Below, one piece after another: positions 10,200-22,385 of a stretch of DNA of 64,000 nucleotides. The notes beneath the pieces are model-generated. The model was not told the DNA's origin. It saw only the letters and a program-made list of their open reading frames with translations, and searched no databases. The translations under genes and the position numbers were made by a program. The DNA is taken from NCBI RefSeq assembly GCF_040954645.1, contig NC_092806.1:25321644-25385643 (forward strand), given 5' to 3'. The stretch's first letter is position 1. Every line of letters begins with the position of its first letter. Source of the stretch: Diabrotica undecimpunctata (taxonomy: Eukaryota; Arthropoda; Insecta; Coleoptera; Chrysomelidae).

Positions 10200-11821
10200 A
10201 GTACAAAGCGGCGTATCTCCTTTCCCGCCAAATTGAGTCAGCAAACTTTGTAAATCCATCAGTTTGTTACGAAGTGTCAATGTGTGCACGTGTATAGTGA
10301 ATTATTTAATAATTAGAACCAAGTTGGAACTCTAAAGCCCATTTATATAAAGTTTACAGAAACGACTACTGCAAAACACACAATCATACACCTGTGTCAA
10401 TTGCCACATTCCATAAAGAATTCGATAAGCAACGGCTGTCACTTTATCAACCGAAAAAGGATCTATGCGACAAATGTGTCGCTTATCAAACAGGCAATTC
10501 AACAGAAGATGAACACAATGAACACATAACACTAAAAAATGAAGCAAGAAATGAAAAGAGTGCAGATAAGGAGTCTCAACATGAAGTTTTAACAATGGAT
10601 CTTCAATCAATTTTGCACTCTCCAAAATCCAATGTTTCTGCGCTTTATTACAAGACCAAACTTATCGTCCATAATTTTACACTATTTGACATTAAGCGCA
10701 AACAAGGCTACTGTTACCTTTGGAACGAGAGTGAGGGCGGATTGACAAGCAACGAATTTACAAGTATAATAATTCATTTTTTGGAGGGACATGTGAAAGA
10801 GTATCAATTAGAAAATCAAAGTAACATTAACATTATACTATGGAGTGACGGCTGCGGTTATCAAAACCGAAACATTACTTTGTCAAATGGTCTATTTAAT
10901 TTTGCACTGAAAAAGGGTGTAACTGTGATACAGAAATATTTACATAAGGGCCATCCTCAAATGGAAGTGGACAGCGTTCATTCCGTTATCGAAAGAAAGA
11001 TTCAAAACAAGAAAATCAATATTCTCGCAGATTACGTATTTATCTGCAAAGCAGCATGTCAAAAAGCTCCTTACAGAGTTGAATACCTTATGCACGACTT
11101 ATACGACACGACAATAATATGATGAATTGAAATATTTTAAATCTATTAGACCAGGAAAAATCTCTGGACAATTGGTAATCGACCTAAAAGCATTGAAATA
11201 TTCCAACGATGGAGTGTTTATTAAACTTCGACATTCAGAGAAAGATTGGCAAACTCTTCCAATAAGACTGAACATAAGCAGCATTCAAGCAACTAATACA
11301 GATAATATACCGGCATTACACAAACAAAGACTAAAAATTAAAGCAGAAAAATATGCACACCTCCAACAACTTAAGACGAGCATGGAAAGCGATTATCACG
11401 ATTTCTATAATAATTTACCTCATCATTAGTTAATTCTTTTTAGTTTTTAAGTTTTCTTAATGTTATACTTTTTCATCCTTTTTAGTTTTTAAGTTCATAA
11501 ATCTTATACTTTCATGAATAAACATGTTTTTAGGTTGGTTTTTTATTGCCTAATGTTTCATTTTAAATGGTAAGAAAACTGAGTATCTCCAATTTTTAAG
11601 CTAAAATATAAAAAAGCAAACTGCGTATCTCCATTTTTTTTAAATTCTTGCGATTTAAGTTAAAATATTAGAAAAGTATCTAATACTTTCCACCTTTATG
11701 ATATTTTCTAATCAACAAAAACAATAACTATGGTCAACATAAATACATTTAAAGGTAAAGTCGTTTTTAAATCGTTTTTGTGTCTCCTGTAAAATATGTA
11801 TGAAAGGAGTTCCGCACTATG
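10200..11821 (+). mobile_element. Candidate DNA transposon with iterated GTATCTCC motif
   Basis: The transposase-like relic at 10314-11429 is flanked by copies of one motif: GCGGCGTATCTCC at about 10207, GAGTATCTCCA at about 11580, GCGTATCTCCA at about 11624, and a diverged inverted form GGAGTTCCGC at about 11806. Direct subterminal copies plus an inverted one at the far end parallel the element at 26.9-28.7 kb. Exact termini and target duplication are not established. Confidence 0.4.
10314..11429 (+). pseudogene. DDE-like transposase-related protein (possible Sola-like)
   Basis: A long frame with a single break near 11118 encodes about 370 residues. Visible features, in order: C-x2-C near LCDKCVAYQ, LTMDLQS with a candidate first Asp, GYCYLWNESEGG, ILWSDGCGYQNRN with a second Asp, KGHPQMEVDSVHSVIER with possible later acidic residues, and a C-terminal HDFYNNL. 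The same layout recurs in the relics at 19.65-20.4 and 27.4-28.35 kb. The protein type is common in insect genomes as uncharacterised. Linking it to Sola rests on the 4-bp duplication at the 26.9-kb copy and is a guess. The frame opens after a stop at 10311 without an obvious start codon. Confidence 0.6.
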
Positions 11822-13226
11822 CCGATTAAGCCGACGATATGCTGTATTTTGGACACATTGCCAGAAGACCGGGAACAGGAAGATCTGATATGATTACTGA
11901 TAAAATACTGATTACCCGAGCGACAAAACGAACCCGAACACAAGTCCAGGATAGAGTATGAAAGGGATTTGTAAAAAAATTATAAAAAGTTAATAGTGTC
12001 ACCATATTGCAATGACAGATTACGACCGAGGATGAGGATCTTTGCATAAGTTTTTTACATTGTTTCATCCATGTATTCATGTATTTTTGACTTATCCAAC
12101 AGCATTTCTAATCTCTTTGTCAACTTATGTTAATTATATTTTATCATATTCTTATCTTTCACCCTTCTTCTATTCCATCGTGTCCACTATTTAATCGTCA
12201 TTTGTGTACAGTTTTGTTTGTATTGCGATATCACTTTCTATATCCATTGTGTTTTTGTGCGTTTTTATTTATTTTTGAATCATGTTGTTTTCTTTCGTAT
12301 GATTAATATGTAAATCACAAAAGTAAATTATTTGCAATTTGAACAACAGTTTTTTTAGTTTTAAAAATATATTCAATTTTTGCAGTTGTGGAAAACAAAA
12401 CTACGTGCTAGAATTTATGTACCGGCAATTAGAAAATATTCTAAAACGTAAGAATTTATTTAAAACCAAAGTATTATTCTGCTTACAAATCTGATGATGT
12501 AAATTCCTGAAACACATTAGCGCTAAATTGCTTACAAGTAACCCAGATTAATGACTTACTATCAAATTTCGAACCACATCTAATATATTATAACATCTAT
12601 TTGGAATTTTTAGTAAGTGCCGATACCGACCTTCCACGAACAAACAATTCCTCATAAAAAAATAAATGAGATCACTACAAATGAAACATATAAATACTAT
12701 GTATAAGAGATGATGCGAAGTGTTGTAGATAATGAGTCAGATTATAATAAATGACTTTTATACAAAGTTACCTGTATTACAGAACTGGATTGAGAAAAAA
12801 CTGACCTTGACTTCGAAAAATACCAAGTTTATTAAAAAATTTTATAAATGACGTTTGTGTTTTAAGGCAATTTTTTATTTACATTATTTTATTTGTCTAT
12901 GTAATAAGTTACAATATATAAATTGTATTATGATCATACTGACACAAAAAAGGGATCTATTTATTGATAATATACTTCATAACACTGGTAAAAGCATCAC
13001 TCAACCAAAGTTAAAGGTTAGAAGTTTGGAAGTTAATTTCGTCAAAGTTCAAGTGTATATCTACAGTTGCATTATGTTGGATTATCTTATTCGCCTTCAC
13101 TCAATGCAGGACACACTATCATACACTCCCATATAGAAAAAAGCGCAAATCCCCCCCTCACACAAATACTCATCTTGTATAATACGAGATTTTTTCCGTG
13201 ACTACTGCGCTCCCACCAGTCTCGAA
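11822..13226. other. No gene seen
   Basis: AT-rich, with short unsupported open frames only. Confidence 0.5.
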
Positions 13227-13811
<585 letters not shown>

Positions 13812-13923
13812 CTATGGTAGGTAACTTTAGGGAAAAGAATCCAGTCATTTCGATCCAGTCTCACTGAAAGGCTCTATTATGAATCTCATGAACTCCTTCT
13901 TTACCTTGTGAAGACCTAGACTC

Positions 13924-15050
13924 GTGAACTCGCCCAGATGTATACTTTCAATCCCATTGATCCTACAACCCTTGTGCCAAGACACAAAATTATCTCAAAC
14001 ACTTCCATCTATAAAATCAGAATCCCCGCAATGGTCTAGAACACATCCTTTTATAAATACTTCCCTCTATAAATTTAATAGGCAACAAACAAATAATATC
14101 ATTTTTCGACAAGCTTTCAAGGATATTGTGAATACATCCCACTATGATAAGGTGCTTTATACCGATGCATCCCGAAACGCAGATGGAGTTGACTATTCTG
14201 TCACTACAGTTGATACAGTATTAGGACAATACCGAATATCCAACAAATGTAGAGTGTTTTCAGTAGAACTCTTCAGTATTTCAAAAGCTCTCGAGTTTCC
14301 TTTTGACAATCATCAAAGTGTAGTTGTGCACCGATTGGTTATCCACAATTCATTCGTTGGAAAATATTTACAATCAACATCACCTAGTGCATAAAATGAT
14401 AGAATCAATCTATCTTCACACTTCCATAGGGACTTCAAGAATAATAATATGGGTGTCTTCTCATATCGGCAGCCAAGGAAATGAGATAGCTGAAAGCGCT
14501 GTAAAAGAAGCAGCATTTTCATCCAACTTACTTGTCTACAATATACAGTTCCAAGAAGATATAAAATTAAAATTTAAAAGAAATATCCAAGGCAAGTGGC
14601 AGGAACTTTGGATCACCAAAAACACAAAGCTCAGAGAAATACAAACTAATGTTAACAGCTATTTATCCCTAGCATCTCTAAACAGAAAAGAAAAGATACG
14701 CAATACGAAGATTGAGGATAGGACACACACGTTTGACACACAGTCATCTTATGTCCGTCAAGCACATTCTCACAGAATGTCAGCACTACCAGGCCACTCG
14801 CAATGCCAACAATATAAGCCACAGTTTAAAAGAACTTCTGAACTGTTCAAGCCGACTCAAGAGCCTAATAGACTTCTTAAAGACTACACAATTGTTTCAC
14901 AAAATTTAATTTACATAATATTGATATTCCTTACTATTGTAAACTCTTTATTATAACTCTGTAGGTACTATTGTAAACCTTTGCTCCCGTGTTAATGACC
15001 AAAAATGCCAATACACGTTAATTCGAAATAAAATAATAATAATAATAAAA
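13924..15050 (+). mobile_element. I-clade-like LINE, RNase H domain and 3' tail
   Basis: Two overlapping frames joined by a shift near 14325 encode an RNase H domain. The visible motifs are VLYTDASRNADG (first Asp) near 14150, FSVELFSISKALEF (Glu), CTDWLSTIHS (second Asp) and IIIWVSSHIGSQGNEIAES (His and final Asp region) near 14440. A third frame from 14712 gives RIGHTRLTHSHLM and VKHILTECQHY, the zinc-knuckle-like tail typical of these LINEs, with its first Cys pair lost. The element closes in (TAA)n at about 15030-15048. RNase H together with TAA tails points to the I clade. The RT is gone. Confidence 0.7.
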
Positions 15051-15054
15051 TTAT

Positions 15055-15326
15055 TATTTCTTGGGTGTAGGTTCAATAACTAATGTTAAATTTAGAACTA
15101 GATGTTATGATTTCATTTAGATCAAAGTTTCAGCAGATACTCCTTGCCTTTGTCAAGATTCAGCACGTAAAATGGAACACTAACATTAATGAACTGACAG
15201 AGAGTAAAAAAAATTTCTTTCTCCCTGTCAGTTTATTTAAATGTTGATTTAATCGTTGATTTAAATGAAAAAATAAAATCTAGTTCCAAACTATTGATTA
15301 CTTATTGAACCTACACCCAAGAAATA
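15055..15326. mobile_element. MITE-like element with about 70-bp imperfect TIRs
   Basis: TATTTCTTGGGTGTAGG at the left end is mirrored by CCTACACCCAAGAAATA at the right end, and the match continues imperfectly for about 70 bases (both arms include AACTAGAT). The element is 272 bp with no coding capacity. An inner CTGACAG/CTGTCAG pair lies at about 15196-15231. It abuts the LINE tail, so it may have landed in or beside the TAA repeat. The superfamily is not assigned. Confidence 0.7.
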
Positions 15327-15961
15327 CTGATTTTATAGTAAATATAGTATGGTTCAGATTACGTATAGTACGTTACTTAGAAAATGTCTCAGTACTACTT
15401 GACTAAATTTATATTTTCAAAAGTAATGCAGTAATAAGTAGAGTAAACAGTTTCAAGCGAAATGTTCTATTATTGACTCTGCTCGCAATAATGGACATCC
15501 TTTTCTCAACTAAATGCTAATATAAGAAGAAGAAACGTGAATTCCAAATTATCGCCAGCTGTTCATTTCAATTAAATCAGTTAATTTAATAAATAATAAT
15601 AACCCGAATATTTTGTATTTTATTTAAAATTTATGGATTCTTTACCATTCTTTGATTACAGCAATTTGAAAATCGCTGGAAGTTACACCTGGTGTTTAAA
15701 CAACAAACACTGGGATATACATATATAATAAGCCTTATTGACATTTTTCGTATTAGTCCAGTCGTCAGAGAGTTGCCCCTAAAATTTATACGAACAAGCT
15801 GAATTTTGCCGAGAATATTAATTTTGGGACCCCTAAGTAAATGCAAAAAAGTTTACTACTTTTACCGCCTAGCATCCCCTAAAACCCCCTCGTAGGGGGT
15901 AAAAACGCAAACAAATCGATTTACTAAGAATCTGTATGCCCTAGAAAAAAAATTCATTATA
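15327..15961. other. No gene seen
   Basis: AT-rich sequence. A 71-codon minus-strand frame (15631-15846) shows no similarity I recognise. Confidence 0.45.
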
Positions 15962-17185
15962 TCAACATTTTTGGCTTAACAACCCTGTGTGGGTCTTGGC
16001 CTGTTCAAGAATTAGTCTCCATTCCCCGCTATCTTTGCCCTGGCTTTATAATTTCCGACCTTATATTCCTCAAGTAATCTTAGACTTGAGTTAAATCTAG
16101 ATCTTGGCCTGCCTCTCTTCCTGGTTCCTACTGGCTTTTGATATAATATCTGTTTTTGGAGGTCTCCAGTGTCTATTCTTTCAAGGTGTCTTAGCCACCT
16201 TAGTCTATTAGCCACCTTAGTCTATTAATTTTAATAGACCGGATGATGTTGCATTTTTCATAGCATTGATACAACTCAAAATTGTAGCGCCTGCGCCATA
16301 TTCCGCTTTCTTGAAATCCTCCGTATACGTGCCTAAGTATTCTTCTTTCAAAGTGGCCTAACAGTTCTTCGTCGCTTTTTACCATAGTCCATGTCTCTGA
16401 CGCGTATGTCAAGACAGGTTTAATAAGAGTTTCATATATTAGTATCTTGGTTTTTCTGCTAATTGTGTGTGAGGGTAAAAGCTGCTTTATTCCAAGGAAG
16501 CTCTGTTCGCCAGGTATATTCTTCTCTTAATTTCTACGCTTACTAGGTTGCTGTTACTTAGTTGTGTTCCAAGATATATAAACTCCGAGACCCCTTCGAA
16601 TGTGTATGCTTCTTTCACCAGATCTTGTGGTGCCGCTATTTGTATGCTGTTCGTGACCTTCATGTATTTTGTTTTGGATACGTTGACCTGCAGTCCCATT
16701 ATCTTCGCGGCTTTTTCTAATGTTTCAAAAGCCTGTATCAGGTCTCTTTTTATCCGTGTTACTATGTCAATGTCATCTGCGTAGGCCAATATCTGTACAC
16801 TTCTATTCATGATCGTACCTCTTTGTACGGGTTGTTATGCCCAATTTCTCTATGACTCTTTCTAGGCGATATTAAACAATAGTCACGATAGACTGTCTTC
16901 CTGGCTTAATCGAGTTTGTATTTTGTACCCTGAATCCAAAAGACCTTGACATTCTGTTTGGTACCTTGACTTTGCACTCAAATTTCGAAAGAGTTGCCTT
17001 TACCAATGTTATTAGATGCGACGGAATATCTAGTTCTGCCATGGCATTATAAAGTGCGCTTCTGTCTACACCGTCATAAGCGCTTTTAAAATCTATGAAG
17101 AGGTGGTGGGTATCGATTCCATATTCATATGTCTTTTCTTGGCTCATCAGATTGAATAGATGATTTAGAAAACGGACCAAATTTC
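15962..17185 (-). mobile_element. LINE-B copy, 5'-truncated
   Basis: The same family and nearly the same truncation as the copy at 5049. Minus-strand motifs are GIDTHHLFIDFKSAYDGVD near 17110, KATLSKFECKVKVPN, LAYADDIDIVTRIKRD near 16780, TFEGVSEFIYLG, ASETWTMVKSDEELL, RRRYNFELYQCY and KRGRPRSRF near 16110. The RQGD motif is destroyed by frameshifts near 16850-16930, and the RLRWL segment is duplicated by a 17-bp tandem repeat (16193-16226). It is more decayed than the 5049 copy. Confidence 0.8.
16193..16226. repeat. 17-bp exact tandem duplication inside LINE-B
   Basis: AGCCACCTTAGTCTATT occurs twice head-to-tail and shifts the LINE frame. The 5049 copy lacks the second unit. Confidence 0.9.
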
Positions 17186-18379
17186 TATTGTTATTTTGAT
17201 CTTCGGTTTTTCGTTATATGCATCGTTTAATGGATTTCATACCATAAGTTAACAATGTTAGTTGATGTCTGAGTCTAACTATAGGTTATTACTCCTAAGA
17301 TCCAAAGCCGTTTTAATTTAGTTTTAGCGTCATATTAGCCTGTTCAGCAAGTTTTATAAAAATTGGAAGTTTCGTTTCTGAATTTTTTTTATTTATATAT
17401 CAAATAAAAATATTATTTAAAAATATTTATTATGGAAAAATACTAGTTTTGTATTTTCAATATACATATCGTAAGAAATTTGCCTTTGTTCTTGTTACTG
17501 ACGCTCTTTTTGAGTGTATTTTTCCGATATAAATTAACCGATTATTTATTACAAATATGGCACATTAACATTACATCATTTAACTCTTAAAATTTTTAAT
17601 AATAGCATTGGTTTTTGTATGCGTAAAATGTGCATTTAAGCAATCTTCACCCACAACTACCCACAGATCAACTACGGTTCTGGCTGTCGATATTAAATCG
17701 ACAAAAAACAAAAAAGATTTTTATCTTTCTATCACACCAGTAATTTGCTGCAAACTAATCAGATGGGAAGTGACCTTGCTTTCAGATTACCTCTTTTGTT
17801 TCAGATTTCGTGATTTATCCGACCATTGTCTGAGGCAATGGGCACCCACATATCTGACAGCAAAAAGTCCATAAGCCAGGTGGGAGAAAAAAAAATGGAT
17901 CAATCCTTGAATGAGACTGCTTATGGACAAATTTTAATTTTTTGGTTGATGATCTCATTAAAATTAATGGTACAACATCGTGAATGGATGATTCAGTTTT
18001 TATTGTAGAGGTGTTTAAAATTATTAGTTTTTTGTGTGTAATTTTTTAAAGATTCTTTTATTAGGTGATTAAGACATTAGTCAAATTTAATAGGATAACT
18101 ATTATAATTCTTGCAATGAAATTAGCAGATAAAAATATACGAGATTTGATGTAACTATCTTTCACTATACAAAGTGAGTTTTATGTATGGATGACTCAAA
18201 TGAGCTGGTGAGAATCAAAATGGCGTAAGTCAGCTTTTAATCAATTTAAAATTTTTAAGTGTTTATTAGACGCTGTACAAAATAATCCCCTTATGCCTTT
18301 TTGTTATCACAAATTGTTACTTTTTTATTAATATAGGTTTTATATACCTATTGTTTACCATACAAAAATAAAAAAAACA
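17186..18379. other. No gene seen
   Basis: AT-rich. Two overlapping short frames at 17608-18008 have no similarity I recognise. Confidence 0.45.
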
Positions 18380-18983
18380 GGTGTGGCAGTCCAGTAGGAC
18401 TGCCGGTAGAAGTTACATTTCTATACACGCATTCGTCGTTACAAATTTATTTGGGAGTAAATCTGGACAATCATTACATATGTAATGCTATAGGTAAGAC
18501 ATAGCGGAAAGAGAAACAGAATTAATAACAACTTACTAACAATTAATAAACAACATTTGACCTGTAATAGGAGTATATTAAATGAAGGATTGAATCAATA
18601 TTTTGATGAAAATGTAAATTTTTATTTTCATGTATGTATGAAAGGTGTTGAATGCAAACATTTTTTTACACATAGGTACTCTGCAATAAAATTCATTGTT
18701 TATTTTGTTATTAATATAAAAATACAATACAATACACTGCAACATAATTCAATTAATTAATACAATACAAATTAAAATGCAATATTCCTAAGTATTTAAA
18801 AATGACAATAATATACATAAAAAAATACACTACAATACAGTGCAACATAATTCAATATAATAATACATAACAAATTAAAATGCAATATTCATAAGTATTT
18901 AAAAATGACAATAATATACATAATTTTTCTACTTACGCATAGGTATGTTTAATTTACCATGTAATAATATTAATAAAAAAGTC

Positions 18984-19055
18984 CACCCCGACTGGGAATC
19001 GAACCCCGGTCTCCCGCGTCACAGGCGGGGATACTGACTACTATACTACCGAGGA
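18984..19055 (-). tRNA. tRNA-Asp-like gene with anticodon GTG, probably a pseudogene
   Basis: The minus strand from 19055 folds as a cloverleaf: acceptor TCCTCGG, D-arm TAGTATAGTAGTCAGTA, anticodon stem CCCGC/GCGGG with loop CTGTGAC, T-arm CGGGG-TTCGATT-CCCAG and acceptor TCGGGGT. The body is that of insect tRNA-Asp, but the loop gives GTG (His) instead of GTC, one T-stem pair is a G-A mismatch and the first acceptor pair is T-T. The A and B box promoters look intact. It sits inside E1 and is followed by a run of T on its own strand. Confidence 0.65.
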
Positions 19056-19215
19056 CATGACACAAACGTATTTTAAAATTGACAGTTCTGGGTCATACAG
19101 TGATTTATTGAGATTATTATTTTCAAATACAAAAGACTAATATAATTATGAACATTTAATAAATAATACAAAACATATCACATAAATAATAATATTAATA
19201 AATATTTTATTACGA

Positions 19216-19267
<52 letters not shown>
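19216..19267. repeat. (TA)n microsatellite in E1
   Basis: About 50 bases of TA. The other E copies carry a TA tract or AT-rich sequence at the same place. Confidence 0.95.
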
Positions 19268-19272
<5 letters not shown>

Positions 19273-19435
19273 TAAATATATATACAAAAGGAACATTTTT
19301 ATATTCGAGACAGGAAGAGAGAGAAAATATATCTTCTGTCTCTCTCTTACTCATTGTCTTACATATGTAATGATTTCACAGATTCACTCCCATACAAATT
19401 TCCAACGTGGAGCGCGCGTATAGAAGTATAACTTC

Positions 19436-19651
19436 AAAAAGGGCTTAAATGACTTACACCACTACCATCCTAAACACAAATAGGGATTGAATAAAATAAC
19501 TGACTTACCTTGTTGAAGATTAAACTTTATTTCTTAAAATTGACTTTTACAAGTTAATACAGGTTACAGAAATAGTTTAAAAAATTTACTCTTACGCTTT
19601 GTCAACAGATTAAGTATTTCTGAAATATCTTTACTTGAAAAGTGATCAATT
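19436..19651. other. Short AT-rich spacer
   Basis: No feature seen. Confidence 0.5.
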
Positions 19652-20400
19652 CTACGATCCACTCGAGTCTTTTTTAGTCCACAGTTTCATCTTCCTCATC
19701 GCTTTGAGGTTCAACATACGGAAGTGGGCCTCCTCCTCTTCTTTATTATTTGCAGCAGTTGCTATGTTTTGAAAAAACTCATGATGGACTGGAGGAATGA
19801 ACTGTAGGAGGTCAATCATATCCTGTTTCTTCTGCTCGCTTACAGGGCTCATTTTTGAGTAGAGTTTTTGCATGTGAATATTTTTCAACTGTACTGGCCT
19901 TCCCTTTCGTCCTGTTGGAGTGATATCTATGGTGTCGACCTGTACCATGTTTTGAATTGTCTCCTTATACTGAATGCTGTAGGGTTTAGACTTTTCATAC
20001 CTTATCCACTGCATTTATAGCCAGTTTACTGACATTTTCCTTGAATTTTTTTTCCTATTTGCAATGTTTTTTTATCTGTATACATTACAGAACCAAAATC
20101 CGAATCATTTGATAGGAATGAATGTCCAGAAACTAAAAACTTCTGATCGATTACTTTGATGTCTGTTGCATCGCTTTGTAGAATTCTTGTTAGTGCTAAA
20201 GCCATTTTAATGTTTCGGTTTTGACCAATACAAGTATCGCTGTAAATTATAACAAGTTTCTTGTTTGGAGCATTTAGTTTAAGATGCTTTATAATACAGG
20301 ATGAAACTTCTTGAGAGCCTCTGGAAGCGATAGTTTCATCCCAGAAATAAAATGCGTATGAAAAATTAGTATGTTCCAGATTTGTATATGTTGTTAAGTA
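19652..20400 (-). pseudogene. DDE-like transposase-related relic, second family member
   Basis: Minus-strand translation from 20400 gives FYFWDETIASRGSQEVSS, then KKLVIIYSDTCIGQNRNIK, KVIDQKFLVSGHSFLSNDS and DFGSV. After a stop and shift near 20025 it continues WIRYEKSKPYSIQYKE, KMSPVSEQKKQDMIDLL and IPPVHHEFFQNI. The W-x-E...G, SD-x-C-x2-QNRN, GH and terminal H-x-FF/Y-x-N motifs are collinear with the relic at 10.3 kb, although the sequences are far diverged. The N-terminus is missing. It lies just downstream of element E1. Confidence 0.6.
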
Positions 20401-22045
20401 TTTTTATGATTATTGCTTTTGATTTATTTTCCATTATTTTAAGTATATTAAAATGTAAGTTATTAGTAAAAATAAGTTAAATTCTTCGCTATGGATTCCA
20501 ATCTGCATGTAACTTCTATGCCTAGGTTGTTAAAATGAAAATGGTTTGTTCTTGTAATCCTGAAAATATTTGACGATCGTAGCATCATTGTATCTCTGAA
20601 AATTGTGACTACATTAAATAGTTTTTACATTATTAAGCGAAAAAACAAATAATTTTATTACTATCATAGCATGATTTGCATATATTGACAGTTTCATCTA
20701 GGGATTGAGTACAAATTTTGTAAATAACTGCAGGACAGTTCTTAAACACATTACATTACAAATTTTTTAAAATATTCAAATGTTACGACATTTTTAGTGT
20801 CTTCACGATTGTATCTATTTTCCTTTATATTAGAAATTTGAATTATCACTTTGATATTACCAACATGATCGTTGCTAGCACGATACGTCTCATACAACAA
20901 TTTTAGTCAGGACGATAAGAAAAAAAATCTTTTAGTAAATACAGATCAAATTTAAATAAACCTTTATTTATATTTTATTAATTAATTATGCACACAAATT
21001 TCGCGATCATTCTGTATAACATAAGTTTAGGTACTGTGGCTATGAAGACTTCTAATGAAGTTTTTCATTATACTGTCTTAAATGTTTCAGCTACCAGATA
21101 CGTTGTCTACCAAGTCCACTGCTTTTTTAGTTTACTTTGTAGTTTAACGTGAATAATGCTTTCGAGTTGGTACTTTTTTACCATAAACCTAATTAATTAT
21201 TTTATTATTCTCTTGAATTCGTGTCATGATATTTCTGAAAATTTGTTTGTGAAAATTGTAGCATTTGAAAATTCTTTGGATATGTATTGAAATCCCCTCG
21301 TATTTGTTAAAATATCAAAGAATAATCTTAGTGTATTTCTGTTTCCTTTCGTACAAGTTAAAACACCGAATCTTTTAACTTCCTTTAATTTGCGTCGCTA
21401 GAGTTAATGTAAACCATTTTATAGTTTATTTATATTTCACAAGATGCGTTTTTTGTCGGTATTCTTTCATCGAAGCCTCTTTTAGGATATTTTGCGTTCC
21501 TGTTACCGTTGTAAGGGTTTTGTTTATACCAAGATTGTGCGAATGAATTTAAAAGCGTGTTTAGTTTTATTGGAGTCCGAATTTAGCATCAAATTCGTAA
21601 TCTTTTGTGTTCTTTGCCTTTTCTCATGGGAAATTGTGTAGTATAGTAACAGTTTTATGTGCAGTTAATGGAGGTTGGCAACTAAGTCGGTGTTGAACGG
21701 ACGTGTGGCAGTTAAGCTAGTCACAACCGGCGAATTTGATGAAATGAGTGGAAATTTACTTTCTGTAATATGGCAGATTTAAAAAGAGTAACCACTATTT
21801 TGTTAACTATATAAGGGATTTGTGTCGTGTATCAGAGTGTTGAGAATATTTCCAGTGTTGTAAAAAGCTGCGTATAAGGTGTGTCCAATGTGCCGGTGAT
21901 TTTGTTCCAACCTCACTTTATTTGTCTCTTTCCAGACCAGTTGAAGCAGTCGTTTTTTTGTACAGCAGAAATTTAAGTATAATTCCAGTTTAACCCTCAA
22001 AAACTTTGGTGCTTTTTTGGTGGAATCAAGTAACTTTTTGTGTTT
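20401..22045. other. No gene seen
   Basis: A long AT-rich stretch. A minus-strand 65-codon frame at 21803-22000 has no similarity I recognise. Nothing else stands out. Confidence 0.45.
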
Positions 22046-22385
22046 TCATTTTGAAGTAACGACAGACATTTTGTTGATTAATTGTTTCGTCTTTCTTGTA
22101 TCGGTCCTTGTCTCCGCTGCATATGTTAGGATTGGTCTTACTGTTGTCTTGTATACTTTCATTTTGCTTTCCGTGGTCAGATATTTGTTTCTCCATACGG
22201 TTTCTCGGAGGCAACCACTTACTCTTGCCGCTTTTGATGCTCGCCTTGTGGTCTCTGTTCTTATTTCCCTGTCACTAGTGATCCCTAGGTAATTGAATTT
22301 CATTACTTGTACAATTTTGCCGTCTATTTCTAGTTTGCATCTACGCGGCTCTTTACTGATCACTATAACAGCAATATACACAAAA
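22046..22385 (-). mobile_element. LINE-D fragment, post-RT region
   Basis: An uninterrupted minus-strand frame of about 110 codons reads KFNYLGITSDREIRTETTR, SGCLRETVWRNKYL and KMKVYKTTVRPILTYAAET, ending RTDTRKTKQL. This is the segment after the YADD motif, in the same family as the copy at 61-62 kb. It meets the oppositely oriented Jockey fragment at about 22386. Confidence 0.7.

Larger units (their letters stand above)
18380..19435. mobile_element. TIR element E1 with terminal hairpin, (TA)n and tRNA-like gene
   Basis: The left end reads GTGTGGCAGTCCAGTA then GGACTGCC (an 8-bp hairpin at 18385-18404) and GAAGTTAC with a CTATACACG block. The right end is the inverse of a related arm, finishing GTATAGAAGTATAACTTC. 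The arms share about 95 bp, including TTACATATGTAA. Inside are an imperfect roughly 100-bp tandem duplication (about 18720-18910), a tRNA-Asp-like gene and a (TA)n tract. There is no coding capacity. Three relatives lie at 23.75, 30.40 and 30.80 kb. The superfamily is not recognised. Confidence 0.65.
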
